DNA from: Pseudomonas sp. LB-090624
GTDB taxonomy: Bacteria > Pseudomonadota > Gammaproteobacteria > Pseudomonadales > Pseudomonadaceae
Assembly: GCF_003205205.1 (NCBI RefSeq)
Contig: NZ_QJRL01000019.1
Location: 44,916-108,915 of the forward strand
Reading direction: 5' to 3'
Length of the DNA: 64,000 nucleotides
Shown: positions 28,401 to 36,843 of the stretch, one piece after another
Numbering within the stretch: the first letter of the stretch is position 1
Layout of the letters: the number at the start of each line of letters is the position of its first letter
Notes under the pieces: model-generated
The model's database searches: none
Seen by the model: the letters and a program-made list of their open reading frames with translations, nothing else
What the model was told of the DNA's origin: nothing
Position numbers and translations under genes: made by a program

Positions 28401-28664
28401 CAGGTAGGTATCGAGCAGGACTTTTTCGCGCTGGGCGGGCATTCGCTGCTGGTCATCAAGCTGGCAGCCGGTATCCGCAAGTCGCTGCAGTGCGACGTCA
28501 ATCCGGGTGTCATTTTCGACCACCCTACGGTTGCTACCCTTGCCCAGGCGCTGCGCGAACGCGAAGCCAACCCTGGCCAGTTGCTCAAGCTGGCCCAGGC
28601 CCGTTTGCGGCTCGACAGCATGAGCCCCGAAGAAAAAACCCGGTTGCTGGAAAAGAGCCGCTGA
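25485..28664 (+). CDS. Pyoverdine-type NRPS 4: interface-like domain, Asp adenylation, carrier
   Basis: 1059 aa, starting in the ATGA overlap with NRPS3. The N-terminal ~440 residues have a condensation fold pattern, but the catalytic HHxxxDG is replaced by GFAGDG (residues ~140-146), so both histidines are absent. The A domain (~460-960) has pocket DLTKIGHVGK with D at residue 650 in VSAD, an aspartate signature. The carrier domain has GGHSL with the phosphopantetheine Ser at 987. Siderophore synthetases that hydroxylate bound Asp carry a non-catalytic C-like 'interface' domain proposed to position the beta-hydroxylase, and this N-terminus fits that description. The true condensation domain is then the last C domain of NRPS3. 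There is no E or TE; the product must pass to the TE-bearing NRPS encoded on the opposite strand. An intrinsic terminator follows 8 nt after the stop. Confidence 0.93.
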
Positions 28665-28672
28665 GCATCCCT

Positions 28673-28703
28673 CAGGGGCGGCCCATCCGCCCCTGCATTT
28701 TTC
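28673..28703 (+). terminator. Intrinsic terminator after the NRPS1-4 operon
   Basis: Perfect 9-bp stem CAGGGGCGG / CCGCCCCTG (28673-28681 and 28687-28695), 5-nt loop, then CATTTTTC. It sits 8 nt after the NRPS4 stop, so fpvA is probably transcribed separately. Confidence 0.85.
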
Positions 28704-28758
28704 ATTGCAGCCCCCCGTGTCGCCGTGCCAATTGCGTAGCGTCACGCGTGAAGGTACT

Positions 28759-28777
28759 AATGCAAAAAATTCTCATT
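28759..28777 (+). promoter_or_regulatory. Candidate Fur box upstream of the siderophore receptor
   Basis: AATGCAAAAAATTCTCATT resembles the imperfect palindrome AATGAGAATAATTCTCATT found at many Fur sites (16 of 19 positions agree by eye). It lies about 185 bp before the receptor ATG in an otherwise non-coding gap (28665-28962). No TAAAT-N16-CGT motif was found in this gap, so the receptor may use an FpvI-like sigma factor rather than PvdS. Confidence 0.5.
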
Positions 28778-28871
28778 CTGGATTTTACGCAGTGGTGCGT
28801 CTTATGTAGGAGCGCGCTGAAAGCCACGCGTGGCCAGCCGTTCTGAATTGCGTGTCAGGCGCCTGTCGCGG

Positions 28872-28912
28872 GATCTGCCCGGGGGAGGATGGGCAGATCG
28901 GCCCAGTGGGCC
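28872..28912 (+). other. Tandem hairpins in the presumed 5' leader of the receptor gene
   Basis: A 9-bp perfect stem GATCTGCCC / GGGCAGATC (28872-28880 and 28891-28899, 10-nt purine-rich loop) is followed directly by the near-palindrome GGCCCAGTGGGCC (28900-28912). No T-run follows, so this is not an ordinary terminator. It could shape mRNA stability or be an attenuating structure; no function is established. Confidence 0.45.
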
Positions 28913-28962
28913 GTTGGCAGGCGCGGGACGATTTCATTACACGATATAAATAGAGAAATACC

Positions 28963-31455
28963 ATGCCAGCAGGATTTTTCGAGTTCAAACCATTGGTCAA
29001 GGCGCTCTGCGTGTACGGCTCCATCGGCGCCCGCTCATCACGGGCGTTGCTCGGCAAAGGGGTGCTGGGCGTCGCATTGATGCTGCCCGTGGCCGCCCAG
29101 GTCTGGGCTCAGGGTGTCAGCTTCGACATCGCCGCCCAGTCGCTGCCCAACGCTTTGCGTGCGCTTGGCGAGCAGGCCGATGTGCAGTTCATCTACAACG
29201 CCTCGGAAATGGCCGACCTGCGTGGCAACGAAGTGCGCGGCAGCTACACCGTCGACGCGGCAGTGGCGCAACTGTTGCGCGGCCTGCCGGTCAGCTACAG
29301 CCTGGACGGCAATACCCTGACCCTGGTGCGGCGTGAGCGGGCAGCGTCCTCGGCGCTGGAACTGGGCGCCACCAACATCACGGGCAACACCCTGGGCGTG
29401 ACCACCGAAGGCAGCAACTCGTATACCACCGGTGGCGTCACCATCGGCAAGAGCGAACACAAGCTCAAGGACATCCCGCAGAGCGTGACGGTGATGACCC
29501 GCAAGCGCATGGATGACCAGAACATCACCGACTTGCCGACGCTGTTGGCCAACGCGCCGGGCATGACCTTCGCCAAAAGCCCGGGTACCGGCGGCTTCAT
29601 CACCTCGCGCGGCTTTGAGATCGACTCGCTGCAGTACGATGGCGTGCCCATGACCCGTGGCATCTACGCGCTGGGCAGCTACCTGACGGAACCCACGGCA
29701 TTCTATGACCGTGTCGAACTGCTGCGTGGCGGCGCTGCGCTGCTGCAAGGGGCCAACAGCCCCGGTGGCGCGATCAACTTCGTGCGCAAGCGCGGCCAGG
29801 CCAAGCCGACAGTCACCCTGACCGCCCAGGCCGGTTCCTGGGACCACTATGCCACCCAGGTTGACGTTGGCGGCCCGCTGAACGAGGCGGGCAACATCCG
29901 TGGGCGTGCTGTGGTCGACTACGATACGCGCAACTCTTTCATCGACCATGTGGGCGGCTGGGAGCAGAAGGTCTACGGTGCGCTGGACTTCGACCTGTCT
30001 GAAGACACCACCCTCGGTGTCGGCATCAGTGATCGCAAGACGCGTTTCACGCCCATGGTCGCGGGTTTGCCGCGCTTCAGTGATGGCCGGGACGTAGGCT
30101 TGTCGCGTTCGACCTTCACCGGCTCCGACTGGAACCGCGGCATGACCGAGCAGCTGGCGTTGTATGTCGACCTCGAGCACCGCTTCAACGACCACTGGAA
30201 GTTCAAGACCGCGGCGGTGGCGATCAACGAGCGCAACGAAATGACCTACGCCTACGTGGTAGCGCCGACCGGCCTGGCCAACGATGGGTCCGGTTTGTTC
30301 GACTGGCGCTATGCCACTGATTTCAACTCCCACAGCCGCGGCCTGGACATGTTCGTCGATGGCGACTTCAACGGTTTTGGCTTCGACCAGGAAGTGGTGT
30401 TCGGCGGTAACTACTCACGCTTTACCAGCGACAACACCATGGCGGTGGTGCGCAGCGCCGGGGCGAACATTTTCGATCTCGACAACCACTTGCCCTTCGA
30501 GAACTACGACAGCCTGGCGGCCCGTGGCACGCGTACCGACAGCCAGTACACGATCGTGCAGAAAGGTATCTACGGTACCTGGCGCGTCAAGCTGACCGAC
30601 CCGCTGACCTTGATCCTGGGCGGGCGTACCAGCTGGTACTCCTACGATTACGATTCCCAGGTCTATCAGGCCGGCGTCCATCAGTACGACAGCCCGGCCT
30701 CCAAGGCCAACAACGGTGTCGTCACCCCTTACGCGGGCCTGGTGTACGAATTGACGCCGCAATGGTCGGCCTACGCCAGCTATGCCGACGTCTTCATCCC
30801 GCAGAGTGCCATTGGCGTGGGTGGTTCCACGATCGAGCCGATCACAGGTAGCAACTACGAGCTGGGCTTGAAGGGCGAGCTCAACGACGGCCAGGTCAAT
30901 ACCAGCGTCGCGCTGTTCCGCTATGACCATGAAAACCGCGCGGTGCCGATTCTGAACACCGAATCGTTGTGTGGCGGCTCCAACTGCTCGGCAGCGTCTG
31001 GCAAAGTGCGTAGCCAAGGCCTTGAAGCGGAGATCAGCGGTGAGGTGCTGCCAGGCCTGCAAGCGTCGGCCAGTTACGTCTACAACACCACCAAGTTCCT
31101 CAGGGACAACACCTACGAGGGTAAGATCTTCTCCACCTGGACGCCTAAACACTCGGTGAAGGTGTGGACGGACTACACCCTGCCTGGTGACTTCAGCCGC
31201 TTCAGTGTCGGCGGCGGTTTCAACAGCCAGAGCAGCACCGTTGCCTACGACCGCAAATTCGATTCGCCCGGCTTCACCATCTGGAATGCGCGCCTTGGTT
31301 ACAAGGTCAGCGATGAAGTCAGCCTGGCGGTCAACTTCAACAACATCTTCGACAAGGTGTACTACATCCCGTCGTATGCTGCGGTCAGTGCCAACAACTA
31401 CTACGGCGACCCTCGCAACTTCATGTTCTCGGTCAAATACACCCCACAGTTCTGA
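28963..31455 (+). CDS. fpvA: TonB-dependent ferri-siderophore receptor with STN signalling domain (FpvA-like)
   Basis: 830 aa outer-membrane receptor. A long, basic signal peptide ends near VWAQ (residues ~47-50). It is followed by a secretin/TonB N-terminal (STN) domain (~51-120, FDIAAQSLPNALRALGEQ), a plug (~140-280, with KDIPQSVTVMTRKRM and VELLRGGAALLQGANSPGGAINF), and a 22-strand-type barrel ending in a terminal Phe. STN receptors signal to a FecR/FpvR-type anti-sigma factor, so it should both import the ferri-siderophore and control its own expression; no sigma/anti-sigma pair is in the window. Its position between the synthetases and pvdO argues that it is the cognate pyoverdine receptor. 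The start at 28963 is preceded only by a weak AGAGAAA ribosome site. The fpvA name rests on context; ferric-pyoverdine specificity is inferred. Confidence 0.9.
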   Translation: MPAGFFEFKPLVKALCVYGSIGARSSRALLGKGVLGVALMLPVAAQVWAQGVSFDIAAQSLPNALRALGEQADVQFIYNASEMADLRGNEVRGSYTVDAAVAQLLRGLPVSYSLDGNTLTLVRRERAASSALELGATNITGNTLGVTTEGSNSYTTGGVTIGKSEHKLKDIPQSVTVMTRKRMDDQNITDLPTLLANAPGMTFAKSPGTGGFITSRGFEIDSLQYDGVPMTRGIYALGSYLTEPTAFYDRVELLRGGAALLQGANSPGGAINFVRKRGQAKPTVTLTAQAGSWDHYATQVDVGGPLNEAGNIRGRAVVDYDTRNSFIDHVGGWEQKVYGALDFDLSEDTTLGVGISDRKTRFTPMVAGLPRFSDGRDVGLSRSTFTGSDWNRGMTEQLALYVDLEHRFNDHWKFKTAAVAINERNEMTYAYVVAPTGLANDGSGLFDWRYATDFNSHSRGLDMFVDGDFNGFGFDQEVVFGGNYSRFTSDNTMAVVRSAGANIFDLDNHLPFENYDSLAARGTRTDSQYTIVQKGIYGTWRVKLTDPLTLILGGRTSWYSYDYDSQVYQAGVHQYDSPASKANNGVVTPYAGLVYELTPQWSAYASYADVFIPQSAIGVGGSTIEPITGSNYELGLKGELNDGQVNTSVALFRYDHENRAVPILNTESLCGGSNCSAASGKVRSQGLEAEISGEVLPGLQASASYVYNTTKFLRDNTYEGKIFSTWTPKHSVKVWTDYTLPGDFSRFSVGGGFNSQSSTVAYDRKFDSPGFTIWNARLGYKVSDEVSLAVNFNNIFDKVYYIPSYAAVSANNYYGDPRNFMFSVKYTPQF

Positions 31456-31513
31456 ACCTGGGGCCACGCAGGCCATCTTGGCGGGTACCCCGCCCAGATG
31501 GCCTGCGCCAGGT
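31456..31513. terminator. Long inverted repeat between convergent fpvA and pvdO
   Basis: The 57 bp between the two stop codons is nearly all one hairpin. Matching segments ACCTGG, GCAGGCCATCT and GGCGGG on the left arm pair with the right arm, which ends in CCAGGT, with small bulges and a loop of a few bases. There is no T-run. It plausibly works as a bidirectional, Rho-assisted terminator or 3'-end stabiliser for both units. Confidence 0.6.
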
Positions 31514-32391
31514 CACAGCTCCCGCGCTACACGAAAGCCCAGGAAGTCGCCACGTACCGTGCGTTCGCGATCATTGCGATTGCCCGAACGCGAGAAGATC
31601 GGCGCTTCACCCCAGTCATTACCGCGCATGTGCGCCGCCTGGCAAAGCCCGCCGTCGGCCTCCATCCAGGCGCTGCCATCGCTGGGCGCGCCGACGTAGT
31701 CCTTGTGGTAGCAGTCGGCGACCCATTCATACACGTTACCGTGCATGTCATAGACGCCAAAGGCATTGGGCGGGTAGCTGCCTACCGGTGAGGTGTAGCT
31801 GAAGCCGTCCTTGGGGCCGTAGGTATTGGCGTGCTTGCTGATCTGGTAGTCGCCTTCTTCGTCGAACGGGAACGGGAACGGCCCGGTGGAGCCGGCCCGT
31901 GCCGCGTACTCGCGTTCGGCCTCGCTGAGCATGCGGTAAGTGTGGCCGGTTTTCTTGCTCAGCCACTGCGCATAGGCCTGCACATCGTAGTAATCGACGC
32001 ACACTGCCGGCTGGCGCGGCCCCTGCTGGTAGCGAGGCTTGCTGGCCTGGCACAGGCGCCCTGGGCGTTTGTCACCGTCCTTGATGACCACGCCGGTTTC
32101 CTTGATATAGGCATCCAGCTCGCCAGCGGTGACCTGGAAGCGGCTGATAGCGAAGGGTTTGGCGAAGGTCACGGTATGTTGCGGGCCTTCGTCGGGCTGC
32201 TTGCCCGGTTCGTCATCCGGCGTGCCCATGACGAAACTGCCCGCAGGCAGCACGACCATTTCCGGGCAGCCGGCCTTGCAATCCTGAAAGACCTCGCCCG
32301 GGGTCTTGCCGGCAGCCTGGGCGAGTAGCGGGCAGGCCGCCATGGCCATGGCAAGGGCCAGGCCGGTGACGGTGTAGGGGGCGCACTTCAT
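31513..32391 (-). CDS. pvdO: PvdO-like periplasmic formylglycine-generating-enzyme family protein
   Basis: 292 aa with an N-terminal signal peptide (cleavage near AQAA, ~26). The remainder is an FGE/SUMF1 fold: MVVLPAGSFVMGTP, PFAISRFQVTAGELDAYI, RMLSEAEREYAARAG, and the C-terminal GNVYEWVADC and RGDFLGFRVAREL. In pyoverdine producers PvdO acts in the periplasm in chromophore maturation (oxidation of the dihydropyoverdine precursor). The gene follows the TE-bearing NRPS by 37 nt on the same strand, so it is probably the last gene of that unit. AAGGAAA lies upstream of the ATG. The usual maturation partners pvdM, pvdN and pvdP are not next to it here. Confidence 0.85.
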   Translation of the reverse strand: MKCAPYTVTGLALAMAMAACPLLAQAAGKTPGEVFQDCKAGCPEMVVLPAGSFVMGTPDDEPGKQPDEGPQHTVTFAKPFAISRFQVTAGELDAYIKETGVVIKDGDKRPGRLCQASKPRYQQGPRQPAVCVDYYDVQAYAQWLSKKTGHTYRMLSEAEREYAARAGSTGPFPFPFDEEGDYQISKHANTYGPKDGFSYTSPVGSYPPNAFGVYDMHGNVYEWVADCYHKDYVGAPSDGSAWMEADGGLCQAAHMRGNDWGEAPIFSRSGNRNDRERTVRGDFLGFRVAREL

Positions 32392-32428
32392 GGCGAACGT
32401 TTCCTTTTTGGCAGGTGTGACGGGGTAT

Positions 32429-35400
32429 TCAGGGTGCCGGGTAGCTACGGCCGAACGCCTCGATGAACGAGTCGATCAGGGGCTGCTCCAGCATCATGGT
32501 TTCGTGTGGGTAGGGTGAGTGCAGCGAAACGTCCAGCTCACCCCCTGCGCAGAACTGGCGGATGACCTGCTCGGCGGCGTGAATGTGTGCTGCGCTCTTG
32601 TGCACCTGCGACCACCAGCAACTGGGCTTGACCCTGAGCGGCGCGAGGGTGAAATCGGCGAAGCTCGCTTCCAGCTGATCGTGGATGTCGAACGCCTGGG
32701 CATTCATGATCTGGGCCTTGGCACTGGCCAGCACGCCCTGGACATCGCTGCCAGCGTCAGCCAGGTGCGCCGTGGCCCACTGGTAGAACGCCTTGACGTC
32801 CTGAGTAGGGTTGGCGTGCAGCTGCTCGGCGGCGGCCTGTTTGGCCTGCGGGAACAACAGCCCGAACAGTTCGACGGTGTCTTGCAGCTCGCGCTGGCCC
32901 GGTGCATCGCTGTGGCGGGCTGGGCGAGGGGTGTGCTGGGGGAACGCGGCGCGGCTTAACTGCGCCGCGGGCAGGGTGCTGTCGACCAGCCCCAGGAATG
33001 CGACCTCGCAGCCGGCCTGTTCCAACTGCCGGGCGATGTCCCAGGCAATGCTGCCGCCCAGGGACCAGCCCATCAGGCGGTATGGCCCGGAGGGTTGTGC
33101 CTGGCGGATCTGTGCGGTGTAGTCGGCGATCATCGCTTGCCAGCCCTGCCGTTCGGCCGGCGCCGGGCTGCCGCCCCGGTGCTGCACGCCGTAGACGCAA
33201 GCCTGCGGCTCCAGGCACCTGGCCAGCGGCTGATAGCTGAAGACCATGCCGCCGCTGGGGTGGATACAGAACAATGCAGGCAGCGGTGTGGCCGGGCGGT
33301 TGAGGGGCACGATGCACGGGCTCGCACCTGTATGCTCACGGCCCAGATGTGCAGCCAACAGGTCGATGCGGGAGTAGGCGAGCAGGTCCTGGATACGCAC
33401 TGCCAGGCCGAGTTCCTGCTTGATGCTGGCCAGCAGCTGGATGGCCAGCAACGAGTGGCCACCCAGTTCGAAGAAGTGATCGTCACGGCTGATGCGTTCG
33501 ACGTTGAGCGCGGTTTGCCACAACCTGGCCAAGGCCTGTTCCAGCGTGCCCTGGGGGGCATTGTAGGCCTGTTGCAACAGGCTGGCATCGGCCTTGGGCA
33601 GGGCCTTGCGGTCGAGCTTGCCGTTGGCTGTCAGCGGCCACCGGTCGAGCAGCAGCAGGTGCGCCGGGACCATGTAGTCCGGCAGCGCTTCCTTCAACTG
33701 TTCGCGCAGCTGCGCACGCAGCCCGGCCTGCTGCTCCAGCGCTACCTCGGCAGCGGGGATCAGGTAGGCCACCAGCTGCTGGCCGGTCGCGCCTTCCTGG
33801 GCCAGCACCAGGGCCTCGCGCACTTGTGGTTGCGCCTGCAGGCGGGCTTCGATTTCACCCAGCTCGATGCGGAAGCCGCGGATCTTCACCTGGTGGTCGA
33901 TGCGCCCGGCGTATTCGATCACCCCGTCGGCGTGGTAGCGCGCCAGGTCACCGGTGCGGTACAGGCGCCCGCCAGGGGCACCGAACGGGTCCGGCACGAA
34001 GCGCGTGGCGCTCAGGTCGCTGCGCTTGAGGTAGCCGCGCGCCAGGCCGGCGCGGCCGACGTACAGCTCGCCGATGCAGCCTTTGGCTACCGGGTTCAGG
34101 TCGCCGTCGAGCACATACCAGGACAGGTCGGGGATCGGCACGCCCATCGGGCTGCTGGCCGCCTTGCCCAGGTCCGCCAGCGACAGCGGCCGGTAGCTGA
34201 CATGCACGGTGGTTTCGGTGATGCCGTACATGTTCACCAGCTGCGGCTGGCGGTCGCCGAAGCGTTCGAACCACGGTGCCAGGCTGTTGACGTCCAGCGC
34301 CTCGCCCCCGAACACCACGCTGCGCAATGCCAGTGGCCGCTGCGGCTCGGCCGTGGTGGCCACTGCCATCAGTTGCTTGAACGCCGACGGGGTCTGGTTC
34401 AGCACCGTGACCTGCTCGTCGGCCAGCAGCTGGTAGAAGGCCTCGGGCGAGCGGCTGGTGTGCTGCGGCACGATCACCAGGCGCCCGCCGTACAGCAGGG
34501 CGCCGAAGATTTCCCACACCGAGAAGTCGAAGGCATAGGAGTGGAACAGGCTCCACACGTCGTCGCTGCCGAAGCGGAAGTCGGCGTCGGTGGCCGTGAA
34601 CAGGCGCAGCACGTTGCGCTGCGGCAACAGCACGCCCTTGGGCTTGCCGGTGGAACCGGAGGTGTAGATCACATAGGCGAGGTTGTCCGGGCTGACGGTG
34701 ACCGGCGAGCAGGCCAGCGGGTCGGCCTGGCTGCTGTCATCGTTGCTTTCCAGACTGAGCACGCGCACGCCTGCCGGCACCGGCAGGCTGGCCAGCACCT
34801 GGGGCTGGGCCAGCACGCGCTGCAGGCCGCTGTCTTCGATCATGTAGGCCAAACGGTCGGCCGGGTAGGCCGGGTCCAGCGGCACATAGGCACCGCCAGC
34901 CTTGAGAATGGCGAAGATGCCAACGACCATGTCCAGCGAGCGCTCGGCAGCCAGGCCGACCAGCACGTCAGGCCCGACCCCGTCGTCGACCAGGCGCCGG
35001 GCCAGGGCGTTGGCACGCTGGTTGAGCTGGGCATAGCTCAGGGCCTGGCCCTCGCAGGTGACGGCGATGGCATCGGGGGTGCGCTGTACCTGGGCCTCGA
35101 TCCGGCTGTGCAGGGCCTGGTCGGCCGGGTGCTCGGCGGGGGCCGGGTTCCACTGGGCGAAGGTGGCCTGCTGTTCCGGCGTGCCCAGCATGTCGAGCTC
35201 GCCCAAGCGTTGTTCGGGCCCCCGGGCCATGGCCAGCAGCAGGTTCTGCCAGTGCCGGGCCATGCGTTGCACGGTGGCGTGGCTGAACTGGCTGCAGTCG
35301 TATTCCAGGCTGAAGCCAAGGCCATCGGCTGCGTATTCAAGGTCGATGCCGATCAGGCATTTGGCCTGGGCGCTGGCGGTATCGAGGAAGTCCAGCTGCA

Positions 35401-36637
35401 GTGGGCCCAGGGCCAGCGGGCCGCTGGCAGTCCCGGCCACGCGCCAGTTGAACAGGGCCTGGAACAACTGGGTGGGTAGCACCTGGCCGTTGTGCTGCAG
35501 CGTCTCCAGGTACAGCTCCATCGGGTAGTCGCTGTGGCTCAGGGCCGCAATAGACTGCTCGCGCAGGTTTTGCAGCAGGGTCTGCACGGATTGCTGCGGG
35601 TCGAGTTCGGCGCGGTAGATCTGGGTGCTGACGAAGAACCCTACCAACTGCTGGGTTTCGCTGCGGTTGCGCCCGGCGCTGGGCACGCCGAGGGTAAATT
35701 GCCGCTGGCCGCTGTAGCGGCCCAGCAGCACCTGCCAGGCGGCCAGGGCGATGACGAAGGGTTGCACGCCCTGCTGCCGGCTGAGCTCCTGCAGGGCCCG
35801 GAACACCTCGGCGTCCAGCTGCAGGCCATGGTAGCGGGCACTGGTGCCCTCGGGCGGTGCGTCAGCGCAGCGCGGGTCGACGTCACCCGGCAACATCAAC
35901 GGCTGCAGTTCGTCACCCAGCCGGGTATGCCAGTAGCGGGCAGACGCTTGGCACGCATCGCTTTGCAGGTAGGCCTGGCGTTGCCAGATGGCGTAATCGG
36001 CATACTGGATGGCGGGCCTTTGCAGCTTGCAGGCTCCCTGGGCGGCTGCCTGCGAATAGGCGCCCAGCAGGTCCTGCAGCAGGATTGGATTGGACCAGGC
36101 GTCTGAAACGATGTGGTGCATGTTCAGCAGCAACACATGCTCGTCACCTTGTACTTTCACCAGCCGGGCCCGGATCAGGGGCGCCTTGCCGAGGTCGAAC
36201 GGTGCCAGCGCATCCGCTTCGATGAGCCGCTGCAATGCATGAGGGCGTTGCGTGGCGGGCATGGCGGTCAGGTCGTCGCAGGGCATTTCGAGGCGTGCGT
36301 CGGCTTCGACGAACTGCTGCGGTATGCCCTCGACCTCGGCGAACCTGCTGCGCAGGATGTCATGGCGGTCGACCACCGCCTGCAAGGCCATGGCCAGGTG
36401 CTGGTCATGCAGTTCACCCTTCAGTGACAGTGCCCGTGGCAGGTTGTACGCCGCGCTCTGCGGGTTGAACTGCTGCAGGTACCACAGGCGCTGCTGGGCG
36501 AAGGAGAGGGGGGCAGGCCCGGCGCTCTCGCGTGGTGCTATCTGGTCGGGTTCAGGCAGCTCATCCTGGAGGAGGGCGAGCAAGGCGTCGTCCAGCAAGT
36601 CTTCAGCGAGCGAGTCGGCATCCAGTGATTCGTGCAT
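32429..36637 (-). CDS. Terminal pyoverdine-type NRPS, C-A(Thr)-T-TE
   Basis: 1402 aa. A ~40-residue acidic N-terminal leader (rich in D, E and L, a possible docking segment) precedes C (~45-480), A (~493-1000), T (GGHSL ~1060) and a type I thioesterase (~1105-1400, GWSLGG with the nucleophile near 1190). The A pocket reads DFWNVGMVHK (Thr) and the whole A domain is nearly identical to A3 of NRPS1. The C motif is HHIVSDA rather than HHxxxDG, with the final Gly replaced by Ala. It is the only release domain in the window, so this enzyme should add the last residue and free the peptide made by NRPS1-4. The ATG at 36637 is preferred for its AGGGA box; an upstream in-frame ATG would add 14 residues. 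A PvdS-type promoter lies ~100 bp upstream. Confidence 0.94.
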   Translation of the reverse strand: MHESLDADSLAEDLLDDALLALLQDELPEPDQIAPRESAGPAPLSFAQQRLWYLQQFNPQSAAYNLPRALSLKGELHDQHLAMALQAVVDRHDILRSRFAEVEGIPQQFVEADARLEMPCDDLTAMPATQRPHALQRLIEADALAPFDLGKAPLIRARLVKVQGDEHVLLLNMHHIVSDAWSNPILLQDLLGAYSQAAAQGACKLQRPAIQYADYAIWQRQAYLQSDACQASARYWHTRLGDELQPLMLPGDVDPRCADAPPEGTSARYHGLQLDAEVFRALQELSRQQGVQPFVIALAAWQVLLGRYSGQRQFTLGVPSAGRNRSETQQLVGFFVSTQIYRAELDPQQSVQTLLQNLREQSIAALSHSDYPMELYLETLQHNGQVLPTQLFQALFNWRVAGTASGPLALGPLQLDFLDTASAQAKCLIGIDLEYAADGLGFSLEYDCSQFSHATVQRMARHWQNLLLAMARGPEQRLGELDMLGTPEQQATFAQWNPAPAEHPADQALHSRIEAQVQRTPDAIAVTCEGQALSYAQLNQRANALARRLVDDGVGPDVLVGLAAERSLDMVVGIFAILKAGGAYVPLDPAYPADRLAYMIEDSGLQRVLAQPQVLASLPVPAGVRVLSLESNDDSSQADPLACSPVTVSPDNLAYVIYTSGSTGKPKGVLLPQRNVLRLFTATDADFRFGSDDVWSLFHSYAFDFSVWEIFGALLYGGRLVIVPQHTSRSPEAFYQLLADEQVTVLNQTPSAFKQLMAVATTAEPQRPLALRSVVFGGEALDVNSLAPWFERFGDRQPQLVNMYGITETTVHVSYRPLSLADLGKAASSPMGVPIPDLSWYVLDGDLNPVAKGCIGELYVGRAGLARGYLKRSDLSATRFVPDPFGAPGGRLYRTGDLARYHADGVIEYAGRIDHQVKIRGFRIELGEIEARLQAQPQVREALVLAQEGATGQQLVAYLIPAAEVALEQQAGLRAQLREQLKEALPDYMVPAHLLLLDRWPLTANGKLDRKALPKADASLLQQAYNAPQGTLEQALARLWQTALNVERISRDDHFFELGGHSLLAIQLLASIKQELGLAVRIQDLLAYSRIDLLAAHLGREHTGASPCIVPLNRPATPLPALFCIHPSGGMVFSYQPLARCLEPQACVYGVQHRGGSPAPAERQGWQAMIADYTAQIRQAQPSGPYRLMGWSLGGSIAWDIARQLEQAGCEVAFLGLVDSTLPAAQLSRAAFPQHTPRPARHSDAPGQRELQDTVELFGLLFPQAKQAAAEQLHANPTQDVKAFYQWATAHLADAGSDVQGVLASAKAQIMNAQAFDIHDQLEASFADFTLAPLRVKPSCWWSQVHKSAAHIHAAEQVIRQFCAGGELDVSLHSPYPHETMMLEQPLIDSFIEAFGRSYPAP
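33573..35173 (-). repeat. Inverted-repeat copy 2: Thr adenylation domain, 1.6 kb
   Basis: Reverse-strand copy of 9881-11481, covering the adenylation domain of the TE-bearing NRPS. Flanking C, T and TE sequences do not share this identity. The two copies lie about 22 kb apart in opposite orientation. Confidence 0.9.
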
Positions 36638-36676
36638 GGCGGTCCCTGTGGCAGTCGAGGCGAAGGACAGCAGCAT

Positions 36677-36700
36677 GGGGGCCGGCCTTGCCGGCGAATG
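36677..36700. repeat. REP-like hairpin in the leader of the terminal NRPS
   Basis: GCCGG-CCTTG-CCGGC with flanking GAATGG resembles the core of P. putida REP elements (CGCCGGCAAGGCCGGC on the other strand). It lies between the PvdS-type box and the NRPS start codon, so it would be in the 5' leader. Confidence 0.4.
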
Positions 36701-36734
36701 GCCGCTGTCCTCTGGAGAGGTGTATGGCCAGTAA

Positions 36735-36758
36735 ACGAGCCGCCGCACGGCAAATTTA
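36735..36758 (-). promoter_or_regulatory. PvdS-type iron-starvation box upstream of the TE-bearing NRPS
   Basis: On the minus strand TAAAT (36758-36754), exactly 16 bases, then CGT (36737-36735): a perfect match to the TAAAT-N16-CGT element recognised by the ECF sigma factor PvdS. It lies ~98 bp upstream of the NRPS start, within the gap after pvdE. Confidence 0.85.
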
Positions 36759-36843
36759 CCGGCGGGCGCGTGGGTGACGGGGCGGGTGGGCAGGCCCCGG
36801 CCAGGGTTGTAGCCGACCTGGTCGGGGCGAGGGATGCAGCCGG

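Noticed and set aside
28947..28951. TAAAT just upstream of fpvA as a PvdS box
   Set aside because: No CGT follows at 16-17 bp and it is only 11 bases from the start codon, too close to be a promoter element.
31513..32391. Sulfatase-maturating formylglycine enzyme
   Set aside because: No sulfatase is nearby; the signal peptide and siderophore context fit PvdO.
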